Under the pieces are notes generated by a model, which had not been told where the DNA came from, did not search any database, and worked only from the letters and a program-made list of their open reading frames with translations. This document shows positions 48,965-61,812 of a stretch of DNA of 64,000 nucleotides, one piece after another (position 1 is the first letter of the stretch; the number at the start of each line of letters is the position of its first letter). The stretch is from Rhizobium sp. RM (GTDB taxonomy: Bacteria; Pseudomonadota; Alphaproteobacteria; Rhizobiales; Rhizobiaceae). Both the position numbers and the translations under genes were made by a program. Location: contig NZ_JACAWV010000023.1 of assembly GCF_013390595.1 (NCBI RefSeq), positions 343,566 to 407,565 of the forward strand, read 5' to 3'.

Positions 48965-49978
48965 TCAGGCCTCCATGACGTCTATAAGTGCACGCCCGAC
49001 ACGGGCTGGACCGGGAAAATAGTCCCACTCCTGTGCATGCGGATAAGGCGTATCCCAACCGGCGACGCGAACGATCGGTGCCTCCAGATGATAGAAACAA
49101 TGTTCCTGAACCAATGACACGACTTCCGCGCCGAAACCGGACGTAAGCGTCGCCTCGTGGACCATGACACAACGTCCGGTCTTGGCGACCGAGCGCGTGA
49201 TGGTTTCGAGATCAAGCGGCAACAGACTGCGCAAGTCTATCACCTCGGCATCAACACCTGTCTCCTGCGCTGCCGCCAACGCAACATGCACCATCGTTCC
49301 ATAGGCAATGACCGTGACGCCAGCGCCAGCACGCCTCACGGCAGCCTTGCCGATGGGAATGGTATAGTGCTCGTCCGGCACTTCACCCAGCTCATGTTTG
49401 GCCCACGATGTTACAGGCCTGTCGTGATGCCCATCGAATGGGCCATTGTAGAGGCGCTTCGGCTCCAGAAACATGACCGGGTCAGGATCTTCGATCGCTG
49501 ATATCAGCAGGCCCTTCGCATCATGCGGGTTGGATGGAACGACGACTTTCAGACCGCAGACATGTGTGAAAAGCGCTTCCGGACTTTGGCTGTGCGTCTG
49601 ACCACCGAATATGCCGCCACCGGTTGGCATGCGCAAAACGATCGGGCAGGTAAAATCACCGTTAGAGCGGTAGCGGATGCGTGCAGCCTCCTGGGTGATC
49701 TGATCGTAGGCGGGATACATGTAATCGGCGAACTGTATCTCGACACAGGGACGCAGACCGTAGGCAGCCATACCGATCGCCGTTCCGACAATACCGGATT
49801 CACTGATCGGTGCATCGAAACACCGGGTCTTGCCGTATTTTGCCTGCAACCCCTGAGTTGCCCGAAACACGCCGCCGAAGTAGCCGACGTCCTCACCGAA
49901 CACGACAACATTGTCGTCACGTCCCATTGATACGTCCATAGCGCTCCGGACGGCTTCGATCATTGTCATTCTTGTCAT
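48965..49978 (-). CDS. bkdA2: Branched-chain alpha-keto acid dehydrogenase E1 beta subunit
   Basis: The start is the ATG at 49978, immediately after the E1 alpha stop (TGATATG); a longer frame upstream is not used. The 337-residue protein has MTRMTMIEAVRSAMDVSMGR, VVVFGEDVGYFGGVFRATQG, the substrate and pyrimidine-binding RMPTGGGIFGGQTHSQSPEA, and GKTGRCVMVHE-like segments near the end. It forms the alpha2-beta2 decarboxylase with the E1 alpha product. It is directly upstream of the E2 gene. Confidence 0.94.
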   Translation of the reverse strand: MTRMTMIEAVRSAMDVSMGRDDNVVVFGEDVGYFGGVFRATQGLQAKYGKTRCFDAPISESGIVGTAIGMAAYGLRPCVEIQFADYMYPAYDQITQEAARIRYRSNGDFTCPIVLRMPTGGGIFGGQTHSQSPEALFTHVCGLKVVVPSNPHDAKGLLISAIEDPDPVMFLEPKRLYNGPFDGHHDRPVTSWAKHELGEVPDEHYTIPIGKAAVRRAGAGVTVIAYGTMVHVALAAAQETGVDAEVIDLRSLLPLDLETITRSVAKTGRCVMVHEATLTSGFGAEVVSLVQEHCFYHLEAPIVRVAGWDTPYPHAQEWDYFPGPARVGRALIDVMEA

Positions 49979-49979
49979 A

Positions 49980-52392
<2,413 letters not shown>

Positions 52393-52401
52393 GATCAGCC
52401 C

Positions 52402-53580
52402 TCAATGACGTTCGACGGCGAAAGCTGTGGCCTCACCACCGCCAATGCAGACGGCAGCAACGCCGCGCTTCAGTGCGTGCCGCTTCAATGCGGAAAGCAG
52501 CGTGACTATGATCCTTGCCCCGGACGCCCCAATCGGATGGCCAAGCGCGCAGGCACCACCATGCACATTCACCTTATCGTGCGGCAGATCGAGATCGCGC
52601 ATGGCGGCCATTGCCACCACGGCAAAAGCTTCGTTGATCTCAAACAGATCGATTTCACCCAATTGCCAACCGGTCCTATCCGTAAGCCGCCGGATAGCAC
52701 CAACTGGCGCGGTCGGAAATCTCGCCGGAGCATCCGCAAATGTTGCGTGCCCCGCGATTGTCGCCAGCGGCTGCAAGCCGCGCCTGTCGGCGTCGGAGCG
52801 GCGCATAAGGACCAGCGCCGCTGCACCATCGGAAATCGAGCTGGAGTTAGCGGCCGTCACCGTTCCGCCTTCGCGAAAAGCAGGTTTCAACAATGGAATC
52901 TTTTCCGGCCTTGCCTTGCCAGGCTGTTCATCGACATCGATCTGCCGGCCTGAGGTATTCGAGACGGCCGCTATCTCTTCTGCGAAAGCGCCGTCGGCGA
53001 TGGCACGACGAGCACGCCCCAGCGAGGTCAAAGCATAATCGTCCTGCATGCTGCGTGTGAACTGATAGGCTTCGGCACAATCCTCGGCAAAGGTTCCCAT
53101 GAGACGACCCTTGTCATACGCGTCTTCAAGCCCATCGAGAAACATGTGATCCGTCATCTTGCCATGGCCGAGACGGTATCCCGAGCGGGCCCGATCAAGG
53201 AGATAAGGTGCGTTGGTCATGCTCTCCATGCCGCCGGCGACAACGATGTCAGATGTTCCGGCCGCGATCTGATCATGCGCCAGCATCGTCGCTCGCATCC
53301 CTGATCCACACATCTTGTTGATGGTGACAGCACTTGTGGAATGAGCAATGCCTGCGGCGATCGCTGCCTGTCGTGCAGGCGCCTGTCCCTGACCAGCGGT
53401 CAGAACGCAGCCCATTGCGACGTCGTCGATTTCAGAAAAAGAAAGCGTTGATCGCTGGACGGCAGCGCGGATCGCTGCAGCCCCCAGATCTGAAGCCGCA
53501 ACCGTACCAAAGTCGCCCTGGAAACCGCCCATCGCAGTGCGAGCGGCCCCGACGATAACCACGGGGTCATGCACAGTCAC
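52402..53580 (-). CDS. Acetyl-CoA acetyltransferase (thiolase II type)
   Basis: The start is a GTG at 53580 after GGAGGT. The 392-residue protein has the acyl-Cys loop TINKMCGSGM, GGMESMTNAPYLL, EINEAFAV, the GGACALGHPIGASGAR loop and the C-terminal Cys in AAVCIGGGEATA. It would cleave acetoacetyl-CoA or 2-methylacetoacetyl-CoA at the end of leucine or isoleucine degradation. It heads the minus-strand operon, divergent from the Lrp-family regulator, and ends 10 bp before the acyl-CoA dehydrogenase start. Confidence 0.94.
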   Translation of the reverse strand: MTVHDPVVIVGAARTAMGGFQGDFGTVAASDLGAAAIRAAVQRSTLSFSEIDDVAMGCVLTAGQGQAPARQAAIAAGIAHSTSAVTINKMCGSGMRATMLAHDQIAAGTSDIVVAGGMESMTNAPYLLDRARSGYRLGHGKMTDHMFLDGLEDAYDKGRLMGTFAEDCAEAYQFTRSMQDDYALTSLGRARRAIADGAFAEEIAAVSNTSGRQIDVDEQPGKARPEKIPLLKPAFREGGTVTAANSSSISDGAAALVLMRRSDADRRGLQPLATIAGHATFADAPARFPTAPVGAIRRLTDRTGWQLGEIDLFEINEAFAVVAMAAMRDLDLPHDKVNVHGGACALGHPIGASGARIIVTLLSALKRHALKRGVAAVCIGGGEATAFAVERH

Positions 53581-53724
53581 TTTCCACCTCCCTGGAAAGA
53601 GCCCGAACCTTGACCGCAACCTCCTCCAGGCTGCGACCGATCCATTGTTGTCGAACACACAGTTCTGACAACTTCGGATGGTGAACGCTATCACTATCTC
53701 GAATTCATTTCAAAGCTATTTTGA

Positions 53725-53752
53725 TTGACAGTTTTGCACTTCGCGATATCTT
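53725..53752 (+). promoter_or_regulatory. Putative promoter of the Lrp-type regulator
   Basis: TTGACA (53725-53730), 16 bases, TATCTT (53747-53752) lies 39 bp before the Lrp-type start at 53791 in the AT-rich bkd/Lrp divergent region. Confidence 0.45.
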
Positions 53753-53790
53753 TGATCCAACAATGCCCGATATCATAGAGCAAATGATCC

Positions 53791-54264
53791 ATGATTGAGC
53801 TCGACAGTTTCGACCAGAAGATTTTGCATGTGCTTGGCGACGACGGCCGTATAAGCTGGCGTGATCTGGCCTCGCGCATCGGCCTTTCCTTTACACCCAC
53901 CTTGCGTCGCGTTCGAAAGCTGGAAGAAGAGGGCATCATTCGCGGATATACGGCTGTATTCGACGAGAACCGTCTGCTCGGTAACATGGGCGTCTTCATT
54001 TCGGTGACACTCGAACGGCAGATCAAGGAAGCACTGACCACCTTCGAACATCATGTCGCCTCTATTCCGGAAGTCGTGGGCGGCTATCAGACAAGCGGAA
54101 GTTCCGACTATCTCATTCATGCGATGGTGCGAGATCTGCCACATTACCAGCAGCTTCTGGATTTTCTGACAACTGTTCCCGGTGTCTCTCGTATCCAGTC
54201 CAATTTTGCCATTAAGACATTCGTGCGCCGCTCGGCTGCATTTACAGGGGGCGACGACGCATAA
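53791..54264 (+). CDS. Lrp/AsnC-family regulator, BkdR-like
   Basis: The 157-residue protein has an AsnC HTH (LDSFDQKILHVLGDDGRISW, DLASRIGLSFTPTLRRVRKL) and a C-terminal RAM ligand-binding domain (VVGGYQTSGSSDYLIHAMVR, VPGVSRIQSNFAIKTFVRR). The position, divergent from the thiolase-acd-bkd operon and upstream of the isovaleryl-CoA dehydrogenase gene, matches BkdR-type regulators that sense branched-chain amino acids. It is likely to control both flanking operons, which is inference. Confidence 0.93.
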   Translation: MIELDSFDQKILHVLGDDGRISWRDLASRIGLSFTPTLRRVRKLEEEGIIRGYTAVFDENRLLGNMGVFISVTLERQIKEALTTFEHHVASIPEVVGGYQTSGSSDYLIHAMVRDLPHYQQLLDFLTTVPGVSRIQSNFAIKTFVRRSAAFTGGDDA

Positions 54265-54344
54265 AGGGAGTGCCGGTGCGGAGGAGGTACTGGCAGTTCA
54301 CAAGAGGGCGGTGAGGAAGAGCCGCCGGAGGAGGAACATACGCG

Positions 54345-55517
54345 ATGAGCTCGAACCTCGCCGCCATTTTCGATGCCGACCTTGCGCCGGAAATCGCTGC
54401 CCTGCGCGAAAGTGTCCGGGCTTTTGCCGATGACAGGATTGCTCCTCATGCCGACGCGATCGATCGGGAAGATAAGTTTCCGCGTCAACTCTGGCCAGAG
54501 ATGGGCCGCTTAGGGCTGCACGGCATCACCGCCTTTGAAGAATATGGCGGTGCAAATATGGGTTATCTCGCCCATTGCGTGGCGATGGAGGAGATCAGCC
54601 GCGCTTCCGCTGCGATCGGTCTATCCTATGGCGCCCATTCCAACCTTTGCATCAACCAGATTCATCGCTGGGGACGGGACGAACAGAAACAGCGTTATCT
54701 GCCAAAACTGATCTCCGGCGAGCATGTCGGTTCGCTTGCTATGAGCGAAACGGAAGCCGGGTCGGACGTTGTTTCGATGCGGCTGAAGGCAGAGCGAAAA
54801 GGCGATCATTATATCCTGAACGGCTCCAAAATGTGGATCACCAACGGGCATGAGGCTGATACGCTGGTGGTCTATGCCAAGACGGATGTGTCGGCCGGCC
54901 CACGCGGCATTACCGCTTTTCTCATAGAGAAGGAGTTTCCCGGTTTTCGACCTGCGCAGAAGCTCGACAAGCTTGGCATGCGCGGCTCTCCAACTTCGGA
55001 ACTGGTTTTCGAAGATTGCGAGGTGCCGCAAGACAATGTCCTTGGCAAACTCAACGACGGTGTAACCGTGTTGATGAGTGGTCTCGACTACGAGCGGGCA
55101 GTGCTGGCAGCAGGTCCGGTCGGCATTATGCAGGCGGCCATTGACTTGGTCCTGCCCTACAGCCGCGAACGCCAACAGTTTGGCAAACCAATCGGTGAGT
55201 TCCAGCTTGTGCAGGGAAAAATTGCCGACATCTACACGGCGATGAACGCCTCGCGGAGCTATGTTTATGCCGTTGCAAAAGCCTGCGACAGCGGCCGCAT
55301 CACGCGGCAGGATGCGGCAGGCGCCATCCTGTTTGCCGCTGAACGGGCAACGCAAGTCGCACTCGACACCATCCAACTGCTTGGGGGGGCGGGCTATGTC
55401 AATGAAAGTCCAGCCGGGCGCCTCCTACGGGATGCGAAGCTTTACGAAATCGGCGCCGGCACCAGTGAAATCAGGCGGATGCTGATCGGACGTGAACTTG
55501 TCAAAGGCAATATGTGA
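54345..55517 (+). CDS. ivd: Isovaleryl-CoA dehydrogenase
   Basis: The 390-residue acyl-CoA dehydrogenase is of the isovaleryl type: [57 protein letters not shown], and [20 protein letters not shown]. In isovaleryl-CoA dehydrogenases the catalytic Glu is in this YERA segment rather than in the late YEGT motif, and here the late motif is [10 protein letters not shown]. It oxidises isovaleryl-CoA in leucine catabolism. It opens the liu-type operon. Confidence 0.94.
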   Translation: MSSNLAAIFDADLAPEIAALRESVRAFADDRIAPHADAIDREDKFPRQLWPEMGRLGLHGITAFEEYGGANMGYLAHCVAMEEISRASAAIGLSYGAHSNLCINQIHRWGRDEQKQRYLPKLISGEHVGSLAMSETEAGSDVVSMRLKAERKGDHYILNGSKMWITNGHEADTLVVYAKTDVSAGPRGITAFLIEKEFPGFRPAQKLDKLGMRGSPTSELVFEDCEVPQDNVLGKLNDGVTVLMSGLDYERAVLAAGPVGIMQAAIDLVLPYSRERQQFGKPIGEFQLVQGKIADIYTAMNASRSYVYAVAKACDSGRITRQDAAGAILFAAERATQVALDTIQLLGGAGYVNESPAGRLLRDAKLYEIGAGTSEIRRMLIGRELVKGNM

Positions 55518-55525
55518 GGCGAACC

Positions 55526-57127
55526 ATGAAGCTTTCATCCAGCCTGTTACGCGACCCCTCGTTTGCCGCCAACACCAGCTTCATGTCCTCGCTGGTCCAA
55601 GACCTGCAACACCATGTGCAGCAGATATCGCAGGGAGGCGGCGAGAAATCGCGCGTGAAACACCTGGGGCGCGGCAAACTTCTGGTCCGTGACCGCATCG
55701 ATGCCCTTCTCGATCCGGGTAGCCCCTTTCTGGAGTTGTCGCAATTTGCCGCGCACGCCGTCTATGATGAGCCCGTCCCCGCAGCCGGGATCATCACCGG
55801 CATCGGGCGCATTTCCGGTCGTGAATGCATGGTCGTTGCCAATGACGCGACGGTCAAAGGTGGGACCTACTATCCCTTGACGGTCAAGAAGCATCTTCGA
55901 GCCCAGGAGATTGCCCGCGAAAACCGGCTTCCCTGTATCTACCTGGTGGATTCTGGCGGAGCAAACCTCCCCAACCAGGATGAAGTCTTTCCGGATCGCG
56001 ATCATTTTGGCCGGATTTTTTTCAACCAGGCGACCATGTCGGCACAGGGAATTGCCCAGATCGCCGTCGTGATGGGAAGTTGTACGGCGGGTGGCGCTTA
56101 TGTCCCTGCCATGAGCGACCAATCCGTCATTGTCAAAAATCAGGGTACGATTTTCCTCGGGGGACCACCTCTGGTAAAGGCCGCCACCGGCGAAGTCGTC
56201 ACCGCTGAAGAATTGGGTGGCGCAGATGTGCACTCACGCCAGTCCGGCGTTACGGACTACTACGCGCGTGACGACAGGCACGCCCTGGCCATCACCCGCC
56301 AGATCGTCGCGGGCCTCAATCGCAGCAAAAAAAACCAACTCGAAATCCGACCTCCAACCGAGCCACTATTTCCACCTGACGAGCTTTACGGCATCGTTCC
56401 GGCCGATACACGCAAGCCATTCGAGGTTCGCGAAGTTATCGCCCGGCTGGTGGATGGCTCAGAATTCGATGAATTCAAGGCGTTGTATGGGACAACTCTG
56501 GTTTGCGGCTTTGCGCATATTCACGGCTATCCGGTCGGCATCATCGCGAATAATGGCATCCTGTTTTCTGAATCAGCTCTCAAAGGCGCGCACTTTATAG
56601 AACTGTGCTGCCAGCGCGGCATCCCGCTCGTCTTTCTGCAGAACATCACCGGGTTTATGGTCGGCCGCGCCTACGAAGCTGGTGGCATTGCAAAAGACGG
56701 GGCAAAACTTGTCACCGCCGTTGCCTGCGCGCGCGTTCCCAAGTTCACAGTCATTATAGGCGGCTCTTTCGGCGCTGGGAACTACGGGATGTGCGGCAGA
56801 GCCTACTCCCCACGCTTTTTGTGGATGTGGCCGAACGCGCGCATTTCGGTGATGGGCGGAGAACAGGCAGCATCAGTGTTGGCACAGGTGCGCCGTGATG
56901 GCATCGAAGCAGATGGCCGTCACTGGTCAACAGAGGGCGAAGACGCGTTTAAGCAGCCGATCCGGGAAAAATACGAACGTGAGGGACATCCCTATTACGC
57001 CAGTGCACGCCTTTGGGACGACGGCATCATCGACCCGAAAGACACACGCCTGGTTTTAGGGCTCGGGCTTTCAGCAGCGTTGAATGCGCCGATCGAACCC
57101 ACCTCCTTCGGCACGTTCAGGATGTGA
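55526..57127 (+). CDS. Methylcrotonyl-CoA carboxylase beta (carboxyltransferase) subunit
   Basis: The start is the ATG at 55526 ([13 protein letters not shown]) preceded by GAGG. The 533-residue protein has [100 protein letters not shown] and [20 protein letters not shown]. It transfers the carboxyl group from biotin to 3-methylcrotonyl-CoA. It lies between the isovaleryl-CoA dehydrogenase and alpha-subunit genes with only small gaps, as in liuB-type arrangements. Confidence 0.95.
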   Translation: MKLSSSLLRDPSFAANTSFMSSLVQDLQHHVQQISQGGGEKSRVKHLGRGKLLVRDRIDALLDPGSPFLELSQFAAHAVYDEPVPAAGIITGIGRISGRECMVVANDATVKGGTYYPLTVKKHLRAQEIARENRLPCIYLVDSGGANLPNQDEVFPDRDHFGRIFFNQATMSAQGIAQIAVVMGSCTAGGAYVPAMSDQSVIVKNQGTIFLGGPPLVKAATGEVVTAEELGGADVHSRQSGVTDYYARDDRHALAITRQIVAGLNRSKKNQLEIRPPTEPLFPPDELYGIVPADTRKPFEVREVIARLVDGSEFDEFKALYGTTLVCGFAHIHGYPVGIIANNGILFSESALKGAHFIELCCQRGIPLVFLQNITGFMVGRAYEAGGIAKDGAKLVTAVACARVPKFTVIIGGSFGAGNYGMCGRAYSPRFLWMWPNARISVMGGEQAASVLAQVRRDGIEADGRHWSTEGEDAFKQPIREKYEREGHPYYASARLWDDGIIDPKDTRLVLGLGLSAALNAPIEPTSFGTFRM

Positions 57128-57134
57128 GGTCGTC

Positions 57135-59123
57135 ATGTTTTCCAAAATACTGATTGCCAATCGTGGCGAGATCGCCTGCCGGATCATCCGAACCGCCCGA
57201 AAGATGGGCATCACAACAGTCGCGGTCTACTCCGAGGTTGATCGCAATGCCATGCACGTGGCAATGGCCGATGAGGCCTTCGAGATTGGCCCCGCCCCAG
57301 CCCGCTCATCCTATCTCGATGGCGCTAAAATCATTGAGGCCGCACAAAAGAGCGGTGCGCAGGCCATTCATCCCGGCTACGGTTTTCTTTCTGAAAATGC
57401 CGACTTCGCGGCGGCTTGTACCGAGGCCGGGTTAGTCTTCATAGGTCCCCCAGCCGCCGCCATAATCGCTATGGGCGGTAAAAGTGAAGCCAAGGCACTT
57501 ATGGCAACGGCGGGTGTTCCTGTTGTTCCGGGCTACCACGGAGACGAACAGGGCCCCGAAACCCTCCAAGCAGAAGCTGATGGCATCGGCTACCCGGTAT
57601 TGATCAAAGCCTCCGCAGGTGGTGGTGGCAAGGGTATGCGTGTCGTCAAGAAGCGGAAAGAGTTTGCCGCGGAGCTTGCTGGGGCAAAACGTGAAGCGCT
57701 CGCCGCCTTCGGCGACGATCGTATGCTGATCGAGAAATATCTGAGCCAACCGCGGCACGTGGAGGTGCAGATTTTCGCCGACGCACATGGCAATTGCGTT
57801 TCTTTGTTTGAGCGTGATTGTTCGATCCAGCGGCGGCATCAGAAAGTCATCGAAGAGGCGCCGGCCCCGGGTCTTTCTGATAGCCTGCGCACACGAATGT
57901 ACACTGCTGCCATCGCAGCGGCACGCGCCATAGATTACCGCGGCGCTGGCACGATAGAGTTTCTTCTCGACAGCTCCGGCGATTTCTATTTCATGGAAAT
58001 GAATACCCGGCTCCAGGTCGAGCATCCGGTTACGGAATTCATCACCGGCCTTGATCTGGTCGAATGGCAAATTCGCGTCGCCGATGGACAGGCGTTACCG
58101 GATGAATGGACTGAACTACGGATCAAGGGTCACGCAATCGAGGCCCGCATTTACGCCGAAGATCCGAGCCATGAATTCCTTCCGTCGACGGGTACGGTCA
58201 GCCACCTCATCTTCCCAGATCAAAGCCCTCATCTCCGGATCGACAGCGGCATCCAGGCAGGCGACACCATCTCTGTCCATTATGACCCGATGATCGCCAA
58301 ACTGATCGTTTGGGACACAGACCGTCCCTCCGCCGTCAAACGAATGCGCCTTGCCCTCGAGAGACTGGCTGTCGCAGGCGTCACCAGCAATGCCGCGTTC
58401 CTTGCGAAAATTATTGGCCTGGAAGCCTTCGAGAACGCCGAACTCGATACTGGTTTCATAACCCGCAATGAAGGTGCACTCTTCTCTCTAGAAGAGCCGA
58501 CGCAATCCGAACTCGCGACTGCGGCACTCGGCCTTCTTCTAGTCCGCACCAAGCGCGTTGGTTCAGACGAAACAGATCCTTACAGCCCATGGAACGTCCC
58601 AACTGCCTTTCGCATGAATGCGCCCGCTCGCCAAACGCTGCACTTCAAGGTGGATGGACAGGAGTTGATGTTAGCCGTCACGCATGGTGCCGACACTCTG
58701 CTTCTGGATATTGGTGGGAAGAAGGTCATGATCTCCGGCCGTCTCACCGAGGACGGATTGTTAAGAGCTACGATCGGCGACCGGCAAGAAAGCGCCTATT
58801 TTTTCTCAGGCGATCATACCCATGATCTCTTCATCAGGGGCAGGCACTTTCGGGTCTGCGAATGCGAACTGGCCGACGACGAGACCAGCAGTCAACCATC
58901 AGGTGGGCTGGAGGCACCGATGCCCGGCCTTGTTCGCTCGGTTTTTGGAAAGAAGGGTGCCAAAGTCAAGGCCGGCGAAGCTCTTGTCGTTATGGAAGCA
59001 ATGAAGATGGAGCATACCATTCGTGCACCGTCAAACGGCAGGGTAACCGCATTCAACTGTGCTGAAGGCGACATGGTCGAAGCGGGCAAGGTGTTGTTGG
59101 ACTTCGAACCGGAGGCCACGTGA
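57135..59123 (+). CDS. Methylcrotonyl-CoA carboxylase alpha (biotin carboxylase/BCCP) subunit
   Basis: The start is the ATG at 57135 (MFSKILIANRGEIACRII). The 662-residue protein combines an N-terminal biotin carboxylase domain (ATP-grasp motif GGGGKGMRVVKKRKEF; HVEVQIFADAHGNCVSLFER; EMNTRLQVEHPVTE) with a central BT domain and a C-terminal biotinyl domain (VVMEAMKMEHTIRAPSNG). The biotinylated Lys is in EAMKM. It partners with the beta subunit to carboxylate 3-methylcrotonyl-CoA. The next start is 1 bp after its stop. Confidence 0.95.
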   Translation: MFSKILIANRGEIACRIIRTARKMGITTVAVYSEVDRNAMHVAMADEAFEIGPAPARSSYLDGAKIIEAAQKSGAQAIHPGYGFLSENADFAAACTEAGLVFIGPPAAAIIAMGGKSEAKALMATAGVPVVPGYHGDEQGPETLQAEADGIGYPVLIKASAGGGGKGMRVVKKRKEFAAELAGAKREALAAFGDDRMLIEKYLSQPRHVEVQIFADAHGNCVSLFERDCSIQRRHQKVIEEAPAPGLSDSLRTRMYTAAIAAARAIDYRGAGTIEFLLDSSGDFYFMEMNTRLQVEHPVTEFITGLDLVEWQIRVADGQALPDEWTELRIKGHAIEARIYAEDPSHEFLPSTGTVSHLIFPDQSPHLRIDSGIQAGDTISVHYDPMIAKLIVWDTDRPSAVKRMRLALERLAVAGVTSNAAFLAKIIGLEAFENAELDTGFITRNEGALFSLEEPTQSELATAALGLLLVRTKRVGSDETDPYSPWNVPTAFRMNAPARQTLHFKVDGQELMLAVTHGADTLLLDIGGKKVMISGRLTEDGLLRATIGDRQESAYFFSGDHTHDLFIRGRHFRVCECELADDETSSQPSGGLEAPMPGLVRSVFGKKGAKVKAGEALVVMEAMKMEHTIRAPSNGRVTAFNCAEGDMVEAGKVLLDFEPEAT

Positions 59124-59124
59124 G

Positions 59125-60051
59125 ATGGGATGGCCAGCCGCAGTCAAAATCGTCGAGGTCGGTCCGCGTGATGGGCTGCAAAACGAACCCGCATTGGTCC
59201 CAGCCTCTGTGAAGATAGAGTTGATAGAACGTCTTGCGGCGGCAGGATTGACCGTCGTGGAAGCGGGGGCATTCGTTTCACCCAGATTGGTTCCCCAAAT
59301 GGCAGATAGCCGTGATGTCTATCATGGGCTGAGACAGCGCCCCGGTGTCGCCTACCCGGCGCTTGTTGCCAACATGAAGGGCCTTGTGGCGGCGATCGAA
59401 GCTGGAGTTCAGGAGATTGCTGTTTTCGTGTCCGCGTCTGAAGGTTTCAGCCAGCACAACATCGCCTGCTCTCGCGCTGAAAGCCTGATCCGATTGCGTG
59501 AAGTCGTGGAGACGGCGCACAAGTGGAACTTCAAAATACGAGGCTACGTGTCCTGCATCGCTGGCTGCCCATATGATGGCGCTGTGCCACCCGAGAATGT
59601 CGTGGCGATGACCGATGCACTTCTGGCCATGGGATGTAACGAAATATCGCTCGGCGACACGATTGGCGTGGGGACGGCGGGCCAGATCCGAACGATCATA
59701 GACCGGGTGGCGACCTACGCTGCGCGCGACAAACTCGCGATGCATTTCCACGACACCTACGGTCAGGGACTGGCGAATGTGTTGGCATCGCTTGAGGAAG
59801 GAATCTCGGTCTTTGATGCCTCTGTCGCTGGCCTCGGTGGTTGCCCATTTGCACCTGGCGCAAGCGGAAACGTCGCGACTGAAGATCTTCTCTACCTGCT
59901 ACAGGGCCTCGGCATCGAGACAGGCGTCGATCTGATGACGATCGCAAAAACCGGGGACTGGATCAGCCGCAACCTAGGACGGACAAATGCCGCAAAGGCG
60001 GGAAAAGCGCTGCTCGCGGCAGGTAATCGAGGAGATACCGATGGCGGATGA
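59125..60051 (+). CDS. Hydroxymethylglutaryl-CoA lyase
   Basis: The start is the ATG at 59125 (MGWPAAVKIVEVG) after GGAGG. The 308-residue TIM-barrel enzyme has VEVGPRDGLQNEPALVPASV, GAFVSPRLVPQMADS, GYVSCIAGCPYDG, GDTIGVGTAGQIR, MHFHDTYGQGLANVLASLEE, and the catalytic signature GLGGCPFAPGASGNVATED. It splits HMG-CoA to acetoacetate and acetyl-CoA, the final leucine-specific step. Its 3' end overlaps the hydratase start by 11 bp. Confidence 0.95.
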   Translation: MGWPAAVKIVEVGPRDGLQNEPALVPASVKIELIERLAAAGLTVVEAGAFVSPRLVPQMADSRDVYHGLRQRPGVAYPALVANMKGLVAAIEAGVQEIAVFVSASEGFSQHNIACSRAESLIRLREVVETAHKWNFKIRGYVSCIAGCPYDGAVPPENVVAMTDALLAMGCNEISLGDTIGVGTAGQIRTIIDRVATYAARDKLAMHFHDTYGQGLANVLASLEEGISVFDASVAGLGGCPFAPGASGNVATEDLLYLLQGLGIETGVDLMTIAKTGDWISRNLGRTNAAKAGKALLAAGNRGDTDGG

Positions 60052-60823
60052 ATTGCTGGTAGAAAACCGCGGCGACGTTCTCTGGCTGACGTTGAACCGG
60101 CCACAGGTTCACAATGCCCTGAATGTTGCGATGACCGAGGCTTTGGCGAAAGTAATCAATCAGGCATCCGGCGACAATTCATTGCGCGCCGTTGTTATAA
60201 CAGCCAGTGGCGAGCGGAGCTTCTGCTCCGGGGCCGATCTCAAGGAAAATGCGGGTGGTATGTTCCTCTCGCAATCCGGCGCAAACCCGATTGCAGACGT
60301 CATCCGCGCCATAGAAAACTGCGACAAGGTCGTCATCGTACGCATTGGCGGTAATGTTTTGGCGGGGGGTATCGGAATTGTTGCCGCCTGCGACCTCGCC
60401 TACGCAGCCGACCACGCGGAATTTGGGTTACCTGAAGTGCGTTTGGGGCTGTTTCCGGTGATGGTGGCGGCCAAACTTCTGGACAGAATACCCCTTCGGC
60501 GACTTCAGGAGATGGCTTATCTGGGGCAGCCAATCAGCGCGACCGAAGCCGGGGAATGCGGCCTGATCAACGAATGCGTTTCCCTCAGAGACCTTGATGG
60601 GGTTGTTGAGGGCGCACTCACTCTGTTGCGACAAAATTCACCGGAGGCGCTTTCTGCAGGCAAACGGGCCATGTCGCAGATGCGCGACATGGCCACGGAC
60701 GAGCGGTTCGCTTTTGCGGAGCGGACAATCGCCGCCATCAGCAAAAGCGCGGATGCGATCGAAGGCAGGTCAGCTTTTGCCGAAAAAAGAAAACCGCAGT
60801 GGCTCAAATCACCCGAGATATGA
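60041..60823 (+). CDS. Enoyl-CoA hydratase, probable methylglutaconyl-CoA hydratase
   Basis: The start is the ATG at 60041 after GAGGAGA. The 260-residue crotonase-family protein has LTLNRPQVHNALNVAMTEAL, the oxyanion-hole segment SFCSGADLKENAG, GGIGIVAACDLAYAADHAEF and GLPEVRLGLFPVMVAAKL. The operon position after methylcrotonyl-CoA carboxylase and HMG-CoA lyase matches LiuC, which hydrates 3-methylglutaconyl-CoA. It completes the leucine pathway from isovaleryl-CoA to acetoacetate. Confidence 0.93.
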   Translation: MADELLVENRGDVLWLTLNRPQVHNALNVAMTEALAKVINQASGDNSLRAVVITASGERSFCSGADLKENAGGMFLSQSGANPIADVIRAIENCDKVVIVRIGGNVLAGGIGIVAACDLAYAADHAEFGLPEVRLGLFPVMVAAKLLDRIPLRRLQEMAYLGQPISATEAGECGLINECVSLRDLDGVVEGALTLLRQNSPEALSAGKRAMSQMRDMATDERFAFAERTIAAISKSADAIEGRSAFAEKRKPQWLKSPEI

Positions 60824-60936
60824 CGGCTTCTGCTTAATCGATATTATCCCCGCACACGCGTTGACGCCCTTCGGCAAATCGCGTTCTATCCGCTGCCTTT
60901 CGCCGGGACATGCTGGCGGAACAGGGAGGGACAAAC

Positions 60937-61812
60937 ATGCGTCTGGTTAAAACCGTTGGTGAACTGCGCGAACATATCGCCGCACTCCGGCGTGACGGTA
61001 AAAAAGTCGGTTTTGTTCCGACGATGGGTTTTCTTCATATTGGTCATATGACGCTGGTTGCCCATGCCCAGGCGGAAAACGACGCGACGGTGGTCTCCAT
61101 CTTCGTCAATCCACTGCAATTTGGTGCCAACGAGGATCTGGCACGTTACCCTCGCGATCTCGACCGTGACAGCGCAATGCTCGAGGCTGCCGATGTCGAC
61201 ATTCTCTTCGCGCCCGACGTCAGCGAGATGTATCCACGCCCCATGCAGACGGTGGTGGATGTTCCCGAACTTGGCAGCCAACTGGAAGGAGCCGTCCGCC
61301 CTGGGCACTTTGCGGGCGTTTCGACTGTGGTGACGAAGCTGTTCAATCTGGTTCAGCCAGACGCCGCTTATTTCGGAGAGAAAGACTACCAGCAGGTGAC
61401 CTTGATCAAGCGTATGGTTGAGGATCTCGCCCAACCGGTTCGTGTTGTTGCCGTGCCCACGGTGCGTGAGAGCGATGGCCTGGCCTGCTCGTCCCGCAAT
61501 GTCTACCTGAGCAGTGAACAGCGAAGAGCAGCTGTTATCGTTCCTCGAGCGCTCAATGAAGCCCAGCGACTTTATCAATCTGGATGTGACGACCCGATCG
61601 CATTCGAAGCTGCGATCACGCGCTTCATTGCAGACGAACCGTTGGCGACACCCGAAGTCGTCGCCGTCTGCGATCCCTTCACGCTCCAGCCACTGACATC
61701 TTTGCAATCTGGTCCTGTTCTCGTTGCACTCTTCGTGCGGATTGGCGCTACACGCCTTCTCGACAACAGGGTAATCGGGGTAGACAAGTCCACCCATGGA
61801 AAGGCTGCCTGA
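60937..61812 (+). CDS. panC: Pantothenate synthetase
   Basis: The start is the ATG at 60937 ([11 protein letters not shown]) after CAGGGAGG. The 291-residue enzyme has the ATP site [75 protein letters not shown] and the KMSKS-like [17 protein letters not shown]. It joins pantoate and beta-alanine with ATP. It is 113 bp after the leucine cluster and shares TGATG with panB, so panC and panB form a translationally coupled pair. Confidence 0.96.
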   Translation: MRLVKTVGELREHIAALRRDGKKVGFVPTMGFLHIGHMTLVAHAQAENDATVVSIFVNPLQFGANEDLARYPRDLDRDSAMLEAADVDILFAPDVSEMYPRPMQTVVDVPELGSQLEGAVRPGHFAGVSTVVTKLFNLVQPDAAYFGEKDYQQVTLIKRMVEDLAQPVRVVAVPTVRESDGLACSSRNVYLSSEQRRAAVIVPRALNEAQRLYQSGCDDPIAFEAAITRFIADEPLATPEVVAVCDPFTLQPLTSLQSGPVLVALFVRIGATRLLDNRVIGVDKSTHGKAA